Positions 53,292 to 61,862 of a DNA stretch of 64,000 nt are shown one piece after another. The stretch spans positions 23,000 to 86,999 of the forward strand of contig NZ_JALKCV010000019.1 of NCBI RefSeq assembly GCF_023634065.1, read 5' to 3'. Positions within the stretch are counted from its first letter, which is position 1. The number at the start of each line of letters is the position of its first letter. The translations under genes were made by a program, and so were the position numbers. The notes beneath the pieces are model-generated. The model did no database searches and had not been told where the DNA came from. It was given only the letters and a program-made list of their open reading frames with translations. Source of the stretch: Microbulbifer litoralis. Lineage in GTDB: Bacteria > Pseudomonadota > Gammaproteobacteria > Pseudomonadales > Cellvibrionaceae.

Positions 53292-54683
53292 TCAACGGCT
53301 GATGCGGATCCAGTTCAGGTTCCAGCCGCCGGTCTGGGCATACAGGCCCAGGTTGTAGGTGCCGGCGGGAATATGAACCGTATGCGATACGGTCACCCAG
53401 TTCTGCCATCCGCCGGTGGCCGGCAGGGCGAGCTCGCCGAGAACGGTGGTGCCGCCATCCAGGTCCAGCGAGACGCGACCGCCGCCGTCCTGGCTGGCTA
53501 CGCGGTACTCCACCGTGTAGTTGCCGGTCTCGGGGAAGGTGATGCTGTTGTAGGCCATCCAGTCGCCGGTATCGATCCAGCCGACATTCTGGCCGCCGCC
53601 GGCATCGGTGGTATTTTCCAGGTCCACGCCGGCGCTGGAGAAATAGCTCTCCGCCTGGATGGTGCGGTTGAAACCGCCGGTGGTGGAAACGATCAGGGAA
53701 CTGGTCAGGTCGTTGATGCCCTCGTTGACCAGGCAGTTGTCGTCACCGGTCTTGACCACCCGGTTGCCGGAGAAGTTGGCATCCGTGAACAGCTCGGCGC
53801 GGTAGCCGTTCTGCACGCGGATCGATGAAACATCGTCGTTCAGGATGCCGCGGGCATTGAGGTCGGCGACGTTGTAGCTGCCGGCCTGCAGTCCCACGCT
53901 GTAGCCGCCGTAATTGCAGTGCTCCGACAATACCACCGGGCCACCGGTACCGGCCGTGGGCCGGAAGGCGGCAATTTCGTCGCGCACATTGTGAATCGCG
54001 AGCGCGCCGTAGGCCTCTTCAGGGTGGCCCACCGGCAGGCCGCAGGGGTAGCCGCGACAGGTGAGGTTGGGATTGGAGAAACGGTTGACGCGGGTGGTAT
54101 TGAACACGCCCTCATAGGCCATGATGTCCACGAACACACTGTCGACACCGTAGCCGACGCCGTAGCGGAAGCGGGCACCGCTGGTATCGCCCTGGCGGCG
54201 CGAGTGGTTCAGGCCCATGTTGTGACCCAGTTCGTGGGCCATCACCATCGGCCCGCAGCCGGGGTGCACGACATTCCAGGTCCAGTTCGGGTCGACGGCC
54301 ACGTAGCCGACACCGCAGGCACCGGTGGCGTGCAGTTGCGACACGAAATCCGCCCCCAGTTGATTGCGCAGTGACAATACGGAATTGTTGACGCGCAGGT
54401 TGCCGAGCACTTCACCCTGGTCGGCGCCGGCCTGCTGGTTGTGGCGCACGCCCACGAGGCGCAGTTGCACGTCGATCTGGCTGTCGGCATAGGCGGCGTT
54501 CATCTGGTTGACCCAGTTGGTGACCGCGGTCTGTGGATCGCCGGAGAAATAATCGGCGGTGTACTGGTCGTACAGCACCAGCAGGTCCACCGTCGCCGCC
54601 TGCGCGCTGGCGGCGATGGTGAGGCAGGCCGCAGACAGGCAGCGGGTCAATCGCTTGACGATTTTTCGTTGCGAGAGGCTCAT
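53292..54683 (-). CDS. Secreted M12-type metalloprotease with beta-gamma-crystallin and CBM6-like modules
   Basis: A 463-residue protein with a signal peptide (residues 1-29). The protease domain starts almost at once and holds the extended zinc motif HELGHNMGLNH (H150, H154, H160) and a Met-turn (D-I-M-A-Y, M188), the metzincin signature of reprolysin-type peptidases. Residues 240-325 form a beta-gamma-crystallin/I36-like domain (V-V-L-S-E-H-C-N-Y-G-G-Y, then A-E-L-F-T-D-A-N-F-S-G). Residues 330-463 form a CBM6-like carbohydrate-binding module (GWIDTGDWMAYNSI; W-N-L-N-W-I-R-I). It probably acts on proteins in a polysaccharide matrix. No propeptide is seen. Confidence 0.88.
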   Translation of the reverse strand: MSLSQRKIVKRLTRCLSAACLTIAASAQAATVDLLVLYDQYTADYFSGDPQTAVTNWVNQMNAAYADSQIDVQLRLVGVRHNQQAGADQGEVLGNLRVNNSVLSLRNQLGADFVSQLHATGACGVGYVAVDPNWTWNVVHPGCGPMVMAHELGHNMGLNHSRRQGDTSGARFRYGVGYGVDSVFVDIMAYEGVFNTTRVNRFSNPNLTCRGYPCGLPVGHPEEAYGALAIHNVRDEIAAFRPTAGTGGPVVLSEHCNYGGYSVGLQAGSYNVADLNARGILNDDVSSIRVQNGYRAELFTDANFSGNRVVKTGDDNCLVNEGINDLTSSLIVSTTGGFNRTIQAESYFSSAGVDLENTTDAGGGQNVGWIDTGDWMAYNSITFPETGNYTVEYRVASQDGGGRVSLDLDGGTTVLGELALPATGGWQNWVTVSHTVHIPAGTYNLGLYAQTGGWNLNWIRISR

Positions 54684-54987
54684 AGGGATTTCCCGTTTTT
54701 ATTGTATGGATGATAGTGAAAACCGCCTGTACAGCCGGGAGCAGACGATACGGCAAAAAAATTAGCACTGCGCCAAAGGGGCTGTACAGAAAGGTTCCCC
54801 GGAACGCAGATCCCACTTTAAAGTGGGACAGGGAGTCGAAAAAAATCGGTGAAGGACGGGAGAAAGGTCAAGGTTTTTCCGGAACCGCTGGAAATGAAGC
54901 TGGATGATTGCGGGAGGGACAAAGAAAAATATTCGGCCCGGATTTTCCGCTGCGCAGTGGAAAATCCGGGACAGCGTGCGGCGGGTT
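54684..54987. other. Intergenic region with 18-bp palindrome and terminator
   Basis: A 304-bp AT-richer region. It holds TCCCACTTTAAAGTGGGA (54811-54828), a perfect 18-bp palindrome; two CTGTACAG copies at 54727 and 54782; and a 12-bp perfect hairpin CCCGGATTTTCC/GGAAAATCCGGG (54937-54970). The last is followed on the minus strand by ATATTTTTC, a probable terminator of the DUF2147 gene. No gene is evident. Confidence 0.6.
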
Positions 54988-55407
54988 TCAGTTGGCCCGC
55001 TGCCAGGTCTGGGTCCGGTAGAAGAAGCCGAGATAACCCCGCACTTTCAACTGGTTGCCCTCGAGCCAGAACTTGCAGTCGTAGACCTTGCCCTTGGTGG
55101 GGTCGAGAATCTGGCCGCCCTCGTAGACGTCGCCGTTTTTCACCATGCCGGTGATCACGTCCATGCCCACGATCCGCTGGCCCTTGCGTGGGCCGGGGCA
55201 TTTTTCACACACGGTGTCGTCCGGCTTCATCAGCAGGTCCACGACCCGGCCGTAGTACTTGCCGCCCTTTTCGTAGATCTCGACGATGGACTTGGGCTGG
55301 CCCGTCTCGTCGTCGATGGTGCGCCACTTGCCCAGCACGTCCGCGGCGCTGGCCTGCAGTGCGAACAGCAGGCAGCAGGCGGCCATCAGCAGGTTTCTCA
55401 TCGTCAT
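54988..55407 (-). CDS. DUF2147-family exported protein
   Basis: A 139-residue protein with a signal peptide (cleavage near QASA-A). The mature domain begins V-L-G-K-W-R-T-I-D-D-E-T-G and has I-V-E-I-Y-E-K-G-G-K-Y-Y-G-R-V, then V-C-E-K-C-P and a C-terminal L-K-V-R-G-Y-L-G-F-F-Y-R-T-Q-T-W, the conserved pattern of DUF2147 (lipocalin-like beta-barrel, periplasmic). No function is established for the family. Two start codons (55407 and 55401) are possible. Confidence 0.85.
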   Translation of the reverse strand: MTMRNLLMAACCLLFALQASAADVLGKWRTIDDETGQPKSIVEIYEKGGKYYGRVVDLLMKPDDTVCEKCPGPRKGQRIVGMDVITGMVKNGDVYEGGQILDPTKGKVYDCKFWLEGNQLKVRGYLGFFYRTQTWQRAN

Positions 55408-55548
55408 CTCGCTTACCCCTTTTCTGGAATGTGACCGGAATAATACACCAGGTCACCGGGAAAATCGGGATTCCTATTCCAGTGTAGCCCCGGCGCGGGA
55501 TTGGGATAGTGGGGAATCATCGGCCGGTCATCGACTGCCGTGAGTGTC

Positions 55549-55612
55549 GTCATTCCCGCGTATGCCGGAATCCGGGAGCCTACGCTGGATGCCGGATCGA
55601 GTCCGGCATGAC
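55549..55612. repeat. Dispersed GTCATTCC-type repeat, copy 1
   Basis: Begins GTCATTCCCGCG and ends CCGGCATGAC, with an inner GCCGGAT/GTCCGGC pair. It matches the widely dispersed proteobacterial repeat whose translation reads LDSGLRRND or similar. Related copies lie at about 57160 and 61051. Confidence 0.65.
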
Positions 55613-55635
55613 GATTCACGCCGACAGGCCGCCCG

Positions 55636-57102
55636 TCAGGACGAGCAGCTGATCGGCATATGCTTGCCGGTCTCCGGTGGCGAAGCGGCCCAGGTCTCGT
55701 GTTCCGGGTGCTCGTCGAAGGGCGACTGCAGCAGCTCGAACAGGGTCTGCAGCGGGCGGTAGTCGCCGCCCTCGGCGGCATCGATAACGCGCTGCGCCAG
55801 GTAGTTGCGCAACACGAACTTGGGGTTGGCGCACAGCATGGCGCGGTTGCGGCTGCTGGAATCGCTGTTTTCCCGCTCGAGGCGCTGGTCGTAGTGATCC
55901 AGCCAGTGCAACAGCGCATCCTGTTGCGCCGCCGGAACCAACGCATTCAGCGCCTCTGGCGGGCGCTCGCCGCGGTAGTGGGCCAGTGCGCGGAAGAACA
56001 GCGTGTAGTCCGCGCGGGCGTCGGCCAGCAGTTGCAGCAGGTCGGCGCACAGTTTCCGGTCACCGTCCTCCCCGGTGGTGAGACCCAGCTTGGCGCGCAT
56101 GCGCGCGGCGTAGGCGTCGATCAGGTGCGGCTGGAATTCCTCCAGGCAGTCCTTCAGTGAATCAGTACTCACAAATGCGGAAAACGCGTGTGCCAGTGCA
56201 TTCAGGTTCCAAAGCACCACGCCCGGTTGCTGCTCGAAGGCGTAGCGGCCGGTGTGGTCCGAGTGATTGCAGATGAACTCCGGTTCGTAGTCGTCCAGGA
56301 AGCCGTAGGGACCGAAATCGAAGGTGTCGCCGATAATCGACATATTGTCGGTGTTCAGCACGCCGTGGGCGAAGCCCGCGGCCTGCCAGCCGGCGGCCAG
56401 GTCGGCGCTGCGCTGCACGGTAAAGCGCAGCAGTGCCTCGGCCTTTTCGCTGTCCGGCAGCGACAGCGCCTCCGGCAGGAAGCGCGCACAGGTGAAATCG
56501 ATCAGCTGCATCAGCGCTTCCAGCTGGCGGGTATAGAAGAAATATTCGAAGTGGCCGAAACGGATATGGGTCTCGGCCACGCGGATCAGCATGGCACCGC
56601 TCTCGATTTTCTCCCGCGCCACCGGCTCGTCGCTGCCCACCAGGCACAGGGCGCGCGTGGTGCGGATGCCCAGCCCGTGCAGCGCCTCGCCGGCCAGGTA
56701 TTCGCGGATGGTGGAGCGCAGCACTGCGCGGCCGTCGCCGAAGCGGGAGTAGGGCGTCTTGCCGGCGCCTTTCAGGTGCAGCTCCCAGGGCCTGCCCCGG
56801 TGCTCGACTTCGCCCAACAGCAGCGCGCGGCCGTCGCCCAGGTCCGGGTTGTAGACGCCGAACTGGTGGCCGGTGTATTTCATTGCGAACGGCTTCGAGC
56901 CGGGAAACAGCTTTTTGCCGCAACCGAACTGGGCCCAGGCCGGGTTATCGACCTCGTCCCGGTCGATGCCCAGCAGCTCGAGCGCCGCCGGGTTTACGTG
57001 AATCAGCTTCGGATGTTCGAACGGCGTCGGGTCGATCCGGGTGCCGAAGGCGTCGCCGAGATCGGCGTAGTGGTGACTGAGGGTGACTTGGCTGAGCTTC
57101 AT
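55636..57102 (-). CDS. selO: Protein adenylyltransferase SelO
   Basis: A 488-residue pseudokinase of the SelO/YdiU family, which AMPylates proteins in response to oxidative stress. Motifs: G-H-Q-F-G-V-Y-N-P-D-L-G-D-G-R-A near residue 75, L-H-L-K-G-A-G-K-T-P-Y-S-R, H-G-V-L-N-T-D-N-M-S with the catalytic Asp, and D-F-G-P-Y-G-F-L-D. The C-terminus ends ISCSS: the position that holds selenocysteine in some homologues is Cys here. The ATG at 57102 begins at the family's conserved start; upstream sequence is repeat DNA. Confidence 0.95.
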   Translation of the reverse strand: MKLSQVTLSHHYADLGDAFGTRIDPTPFEHPKLIHVNPAALELLGIDRDEVDNPAWAQFGCGKKLFPGSKPFAMKYTGHQFGVYNPDLGDGRALLLGEVEHRGRPWELHLKGAGKTPYSRFGDGRAVLRSTIREYLAGEALHGLGIRTTRALCLVGSDEPVAREKIESGAMLIRVAETHIRFGHFEYFFYTRQLEALMQLIDFTCARFLPEALSLPDSEKAEALLRFTVQRSADLAAGWQAAGFAHGVLNTDNMSIIGDTFDFGPYGFLDDYEPEFICNHSDHTGRYAFEQQPGVVLWNLNALAHAFSAFVSTDSLKDCLEEFQPHLIDAYAARMRAKLGLTTGEDGDRKLCADLLQLLADARADYTLFFRALAHYRGERPPEALNALVPAAQQDALLHWLDHYDQRLERENSDSSSRNRAMLCANPKFVLRNYLAQRVIDAAEGGDYRPLQTLFELLQSPFDEHPEHETWAASPPETGKHMPISCSS

Positions 57103-57157
57103 AAATTGCCATTGTAGGGTGGGCGACCGCCGGGTATCCACCCGCGCTCGACGGGGA

Positions 57158-57260
57158 TTCTCGTCATTCCGGCGAAGGCCGGAATCCAGCTGCCCCGGAA
57201 CTGGATACTGGTACCGGATCAGGTCCGGCACAGGCTCTTCGCCGAATTGACGACATCCAT
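57158..57260. repeat. Dispersed GTCATTCC-type repeat, copy 2
   Basis: CGTCATTCCGGCGAAGGCC followed by GGAATCCAG, then a second arm with CCGGATCAGGTCCGGC. Same class as the copy at 55549. It lies between selO and ppx on the same strand. Confidence 0.6.
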
Positions 57261-57302
57261 CAAAACTGGATGCAAACAGAGTATCTACAGGGATAGGAGA
57301 GG

Positions 57303-58781
57303 CTAAACCGTGTCCAGCTCCAGCCACACCGGCTCGCCCCGCCAGCGCTCCACCTCCTGGTACAGCAGATCCTCGATCGCCGGGTACAGGTCCAGCCAGG
57401 CGTGGTTGGCGCGCAGCCGGTAGTGGTCGCCAGCGGCCGCCAGCTGCAGGCCGCGGACACTGCGGTCGGTGTGGTCCCGGTGCACGATACAGGCCAGCCG
57501 CAGGCACAGGGTCAGGTCCGGGTTCGGGTGGAAGCCGTAGTGTTCACGCGGCGGCTTGAGGCGCCCGCGCTGGTTGCGGATCAGGTGCGCCAGGTGTTCC
57601 TGCTCCGTCTTTGAAAAGCCGGCCATATCCGCCTGCTCGATCATATAGGCCCCCAGCTTGCGAAAGTTGCTGTGGGACAGGGCCAGGCCGATCTCGTGCA
57701 GCCGCGCGGCCCAGCGCAGGCGCTGCAGCTGTTCGGCGCCGCAGCCCGGGCGCAGTTGCAGCAGCAGGTCGTGGGCGGTGTCGCCGACGCGGCGCGCCTG
57801 GTCCACATCGATCTGGCCGCGCTGCATCAGCGTGGCCACGGTATCGGCGCGCCGGTCGCCGCCGTGCAGGCGGCCGGCCAGGTCGTGCACTATGCCCTCG
57901 CGAATGGCGTAGGGGGAAACCTGCATCTCGGCGATATCCAGCTCGCAGAAGACCGCGTGCAGTATCGCCAGCCCGGCGGCGAATACCGGCCGCCGCGCTT
58001 CATCCAGATGGGGCAGTGCCAGCTCGTCGATGGTCGCAGTGGCGGCCACCCGTTCCGCCAGTGCGTCGATATCGGCGCGGCGGATCGGGCTGAGCTCACC
58101 GCCGTTCAGCACCCGCGCGACCGATTTGACCGTGCCCGAGGCGCCCACCACCTCGGCGCTGTCCGCCAGGTGCTGCAGTCCCTGCAGCTCCGCACAGGCG
58201 GCGCGGCGGGCGCGCTCGAAATTGCTGGCGCCCTTCTTCTTGCCGCTGGCGATGATGCCGTCGGCAAAAAAGCGCTGGCGGTAGGAGACACAGCCCATAT
58301 ACAGGCTCTGCAGCTGTTGCGGTACCTCGCGCCCGCGCACCAGCTCGGTGGAGCCGCCGCCGATATCGATGGCGCAGCGCAGCCGCGGCGGGCCGTCGGC
58401 GGCGGCCAGCACACCGGTGTAGATCAGGCGCGCCTCCTCGATACCGCTGATGATCTCGATCGGCGCACCGAGGATGGATTCGGCCGATTCCAGGAAGCCG
58501 TCGGCATTGGCGGCGGCGCGCAGTGTGTTGGTGCCGACAACACGGATATGATCGGTGGGGAGTTCCGCCAGCACCGGGCGGAAGCGGCGCATGGCCAACA
58601 GCGCCCGTTCGGCCACTTCCGGATCCAGGTTGCGGGCCTCGTCCAGGCCCTCCGCCAGGCGTACCATGGCGCGGTCCGTGTGCAGGCGCACCATGCGCTG
58701 GTCGCGGAACTCCGCCAGCAGCAGGTGAAAGCTGTTGGACCCCAGGTCCAGTGCGGCGTAGCGTTCGGCGTCGCGCTCCAT
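57303..58781 (-). CDS. ppx: Exopolyphosphatase (Ppx/GppA family)
   Basis: A 492-residue phosphatase that releases orthophosphate from polyphosphate ends (or acts on pppGpp). The ASKHA-fold motifs are present: A-A-L-D-L-G-S-N-S-F-H-L at the N-terminus, S-G-I-E-E-A-R-L-I-Y with the catalytic Glu near residue 115, and A-I-D-I-G-G-G-S-T-E-L. A C-terminal HD-like helical domain follows (residues 300-490). It is divergent from ppk with 149 bp between start codons, and a Pho-box-like sequence lies 9 bp from its ATG. Cytoplasmic. Confidence 0.92.
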   Translation of the reverse strand: MERDAERYAALDLGSNSFHLLLAEFRDQRMVRLHTDRAMVRLAEGLDEARNLDPEVAERALLAMRRFRPVLAELPTDHIRVVGTNTLRAAANADGFLESAESILGAPIEIISGIEEARLIYTGVLAAADGPPRLRCAIDIGGGSTELVRGREVPQQLQSLYMGCVSYRQRFFADGIIASGKKKGASNFERARRAACAELQGLQHLADSAEVVGASGTVKSVARVLNGGELSPIRRADIDALAERVAATATIDELALPHLDEARRPVFAAGLAILHAVFCELDIAEMQVSPYAIREGIVHDLAGRLHGGDRRADTVATLMQRGQIDVDQARRVGDTAHDLLLQLRPGCGAEQLQRLRWAARLHEIGLALSHSNFRKLGAYMIEQADMAGFSKTEQEHLAHLIRNQRGRLKPPREHYGFHPNPDLTLCLRLACIVHRDHTDRSVRGLQLAAAGDHYRLRANHAWLDLYPAIEDLLYQEVERWRGEPVWLELDTV

Positions 58782-58789
58782 CGGCTATC

Positions 58790-58807
58790 CTGTCAAAAAG
58801 TTGTCAC
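58790..58807. promoter_or_regulatory. Pho box between ppx and ppk
   Basis: CTGTCAAAAAGTTGTCAC agrees with the 18-bp PhoB consensus at 15 positions. Two further weaker 7-bp units (ATGTAGC at 58812, CTGTCGC at 58822) continue the roughly 11-bp period, giving a tandem Pho box. Phosphate-starvation control of polyphosphate genes is inferred. Confidence 0.7.
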
Positions 58808-58930
58808 GAGAATGTAGCAAACTGTCGCGCAGATAAACCGAAGGTTTCGCCGGGCTGTGGCCACACCGCAGCATCCCGGAGCCATTTCAGGGAGTCCCCG
58901 ATTCCCGGCCGCACAATAAGCAGTTCGTAC

Positions 58931-60976
58931 ATGTCCAATAATACGCCCCTATACCCGAAAGAGCTAAGCTGGCTGTCCTTCAATGAGCGCGTGTTGCAGG
59001 AAGTCGAGGACGAGACCGTACCCATCATCGAACGGGTGCGGTTTCTCGGTATCTTTTCCAACAACCTGGATGAATTCTACCGCGTGCGGGTCGCCGACGT
59101 TCGGCGCCTGGCCACCTTTGCCAAGGGCGGCAATAAGAAGGAACACTTCTCCGAGCTGCTGGCGAGCATCAACGAAAAGGTATTGCGGCTGCAGCGGCGC
59201 TCGTTCAGCGCCTACTCCAAGGTGCTGGCGGACCTGGACCGGCACAGTATCCACCTGGTCAATGAAGAACAGCTGACCGTGCAGCAGCGCGCCTTCGTCG
59301 AGGACTATTTCCACCGCGAGGTGCTGCCGGAGCTGGAACCCTTCTTTATCGACGATCGCGACACCATGCCACTGCTGAACGAAGCGAGCATTTACTTCGC
59401 CATCTACCTGCAGCTCGAGGGCGAGGCGGAACGCTTCGCCGCCATGGAGATCCCCACCGATGTACTGCCGCGCTTTGTGGTGATACCGCCGCGGGAGGGC
59501 CGGCACGAGAAGGTGTACACGGTGCTCGACAATGTCATCCGCGCCTGCCTGGCGGATGTGTTCCGCAATGTGCTGCCGATCAAAAAGGCCGAGGCCTACA
59601 TGTTCAAGATCAGCCGCGACGCGGAGCTGGAGCTGGGGGAACATATCACGCAGAACATCGTCGACCGGGTGGCGAAGTCCCTGAAGAAACGCAAGCAGGC
59701 CGACCCGGTGCGCCTGGCCCACGATGCGGCCATGCCGGAAGTGCTGCTGAACCTGGTCAAGAAAAAACTCAGGATGGGGCGCTACGACAGCTACACCCCC
59801 GGCGGCCGCTACCACAATTCCAAGGACTTTATGGCCTTTCCGGCGGACTCCGCCCGCCACCGCTACAAACCGTTGAAAACCCTGGAAACACTGCCGGTTG
59901 GCGAGAGCGTCTTCGAGCAGGTGAGCCGGCGCGACCTGTTTTTCTACTACCCGTACCACGACTTCCGCGCAATCACCAACCTGCTGATCAGCGCCGCCAT
60001 AGACCCGCAGGTAAAGGAAATCCGCATCAACCTCTACCGGGTGGCCAAGAACTCGCGCGTGGTGGCCGCGCTGGTCAATGCCGTGCGCAACAACAAGCGC
60101 GTGATCGCGGTGGTGGAGTTGCAGGCGCGTTTCGACGAACTGGCCAATATCCACTGGTCCGCCGAGCTGCGCGACGCCGGCGTCAAGGTGATCTACGGCG
60201 TGCCCGGGCTCAAGGTGCACTGCAAGCTGATCTCCATCCTGCGCGAGGAAAACGGCGAGGACCGCTTCTACACCCACTTCGGCACCGGCAACTTCAACGA
60301 AAGCACCGCGCGCGTCTACTGCGATTTCAGCCTGCTGACCAGCGATTGGGAACTGGGCCAGGATGCCTACAACGTATTCGAGTTTATCCAGTACACCCAC
60401 CGGCGCCCCAAGTACCGCCACATCGCCGTATCCCCCCACACCAACCGCCCGGCCCTGCTACAGGCCATCGACCGCGAAATAGAGGCCGCCGGCGCCGGCC
60501 TGCCGGCGGAACTCTTCTTCAAGTGCAACAACCTGGTGGACAGCGAGGTGATCGAACGCCTGTACCGCGCCAGCGCCGCCGGGGTCCGAATACGCATTAT
60601 CGTGCGCAGCATGTGCGCCCTGGTCTGCGACACCGCCGGCCTGTCGGACAATATCCAGGTCATCAGCCTGGTGGACAAGTACCTGGAGCACGCGCGCGTC
60701 TATATCTTCCACAATGGTGGCGACGAGAAAATCTGGCTCTCCTCGGCAGACCTGATGACCCGCAACCTCGACCACCGCGTGGAAGTCACCTTCCCCGTGA
60801 CCGACGAAAAGCACCGCGCAACGGTCCGCAAGATCATGGAACTCCAGTGGAGCGACAACCAGAAGGCGCGGGTACTGGATGCGGAACAGAGCAATACCCG
60901 TATTGCCAGCAATACCGACAGGGGCTGCCGGGCGCAGGATACGATCTACCGTTATCTCAAGAGACTCACCTATTAA
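58931..60976 (+). CDS. ppk: Polyphosphate kinase 1
   Basis: A 681-residue PPK1, making polyphosphate from ATP reversibly. The four-domain layout is visible: N-terminal Y-P-K-E-L-S-W-L-S-F-N-E-R-V-L-Q-E, head domain, and two phospholipase-D-like catalytic domains. The autophosphorylated histidine is H430 in GLKVHCKL and the second catalytic histidine is H594 in IFHNGGDEK. F-G-T-G-N-F-N-E-S-T-A-R follows the first. The start at 58931 fits the conserved N-terminus; the long upstream frame runs antisense through ppx. A fragment of its last 95 bp is duplicated at 63276. Confidence 0.96.
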   Translation: MSNNTPLYPKELSWLSFNERVLQEVEDETVPIIERVRFLGIFSNNLDEFYRVRVADVRRLATFAKGGNKKEHFSELLASINEKVLRLQRRSFSAYSKVLADLDRHSIHLVNEEQLTVQQRAFVEDYFHREVLPELEPFFIDDRDTMPLLNEASIYFAIYLQLEGEAERFAAMEIPTDVLPRFVVIPPREGRHEKVYTVLDNVIRACLADVFRNVLPIKKAEAYMFKISRDAELELGEHITQNIVDRVAKSLKKRKQADPVRLAHDAAMPEVLLNLVKKKLRMGRYDSYTPGGRYHNSKDFMAFPADSARHRYKPLKTLETLPVGESVFEQVSRRDLFFYYPYHDFRAITNLLISAAIDPQVKEIRINLYRVAKNSRVVAALVNAVRNNKRVIAVVELQARFDELANIHWSAELRDAGVKVIYGVPGLKVHCKLISILREENGEDRFYTHFGTGNFNESTARVYCDFSLLTSDWELGQDAYNVFEFIQYTHRRPKYRHIAVSPHTNRPALLQAIDREIEAAGAGLPAELFFKCNNLVDSEVIERLYRASAAGVRIRIIVRSMCALVCDTAGLSDNIQVISLVDKYLEHARVYIFHNGGDEKIWLSSADLMTRNLDHRVEVTFPVTDEKHRATVRKIMELQWSDNQKARVLDAEQSNTRIASNTDRGCRAQDTIYRYLKRLTY

Positions 60977-61050
60977 GGGGTTCATGATTGTATTAACAGC
61001 TACTCGGATTCCTTTAACAACGGACGTTTCCTGCATTGCCCCCAGCCGGT

Positions 61051-61079
61051 CGTCATCCCGGATCGAGCGCGGGATGACG
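61051..61079. terminator. Hairpin after ppk (GTCAT-type repeat, copy 3)
   Basis: CGTCATCCCG and CGGGATGACG arms around GATCGAGCG. It is 75 bp after the ppk stop codon, followed by GCTTAAAAG. The rest of 60977-61273 shows no gene. Confidence 0.6.
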
Positions 61080-61273
61080 GCTTAAAAGGGCGGGCTTTGG
61101 TCAAAACAATTTTGAGATAACTAATAAGTATTCAGTTAAGGGATGGCTGTATTCGATCCCTTCTTACCTGGGGCGAAGGAAAGGTCGGTCCAGACTCCCG
61201 GAGTTTTTCTGCGGCGAAGGACTTCACCGCCACGGTCAAAGTGCCGGCAATCTCGCGTTGCACGAGGATTCCG

Positions 61274-61726
61274 TCAGAGAGGCACCGCCATCCCTACTTT
61301 TTCCGACTTGATCACTACCTTGGAAGAGAATTTCTTGACATTGGCATTCGACATAAGGACCTGCCTGCACAGGTTGTCGAAGTCATCCATGCTTTTGGTT
61401 ACGACAATCACCACAAAATCCACTTCTCCGGCGACATAATAAAACTGCTGTACGCGACTCTCCTCATTCAACTGGGCAATAAACTTATCCAGTGCCTTTT
61501 CACCGCCCTTCTCCAGGGTGACATCGATGATGACGGTTATAAATCCCGGCAGCTTTTCCCTGTCCAGTATGGCAACCTCGTTGCTTACAATGCCCTCCGC
61601 TTTCAGCCTCTTGATCCTTCGCTGGCAGGCTGAGGCCGAAAGCCCCACCCTGACTCCCAGCTCCTCGGTGCTGATGCGGCTACTGGTTTGCAGAATCTTG
61701 AGAATCTCTGTATCGAAGGAGTCCAC
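61274..61726 (-). CDS. Lrp/AsnC-family transcriptional regulator
   Basis: A 150-residue regulator with an N-terminal helix-turn-helix (I-L-K-I-L-Q-T-S-S-R-I-S-T-E-E-L-G, then S-A-S-A-C-Q-R-R-I-K-R-L) and a C-terminal RAM ligand-binding domain (residues 65-145, Y-V-A-G-E-V-D-F-V-V-I-V). It is transcribed divergently from a glutathione-transferase gene, 136 bp apart, and may regulate it. Amino acids are the usual effectors of the family. No operator could be identified by eye. Confidence 0.9.
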   Translation of the reverse strand: MDSFDTEILKILQTSSRISTEELGVRVGLSASACQRRIKRLKAEGIVSNEVAILDREKLPGFITVIIDVTLEKGGEKALDKFIAQLNEESRVQQFYYVAGEVDFVVIVVTKSMDDFDNLCRQVLMSNANVKKFSSKVVIKSEKVGMAVPL

Positions 61727-61862
61727 GCCCGATTTTCTTCATATATAGCAAAATATCGCCTGAATATAGGCGTTGAACGTCCGGTTTTCAAGCGAAGCGG
61801 TGGGTTTCACGGAATATAATCTGCTCGCAGAAAGCACTTTACTTAATAACCCGGAAATCTAT

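Noticed and set aside
55636..55650. Selenocysteine at the SelO C-terminus
   Set aside because: The position is a TGC cysteine codon, not TGA in frame; the protein ends normally with ISCSS.
58523..58930. Extension of ppk upstream through ppx
   Set aside because: The extra residues are antisense to ppx and absent from the PPK1 family; ATG 58931 matches the conserved N-terminus.
61143..61439. Plus-strand frame overlapping the Lrp gene
   Set aside because: It is antisense to a clear Lrp/AsnC gene, with no family features and no ribosome site.
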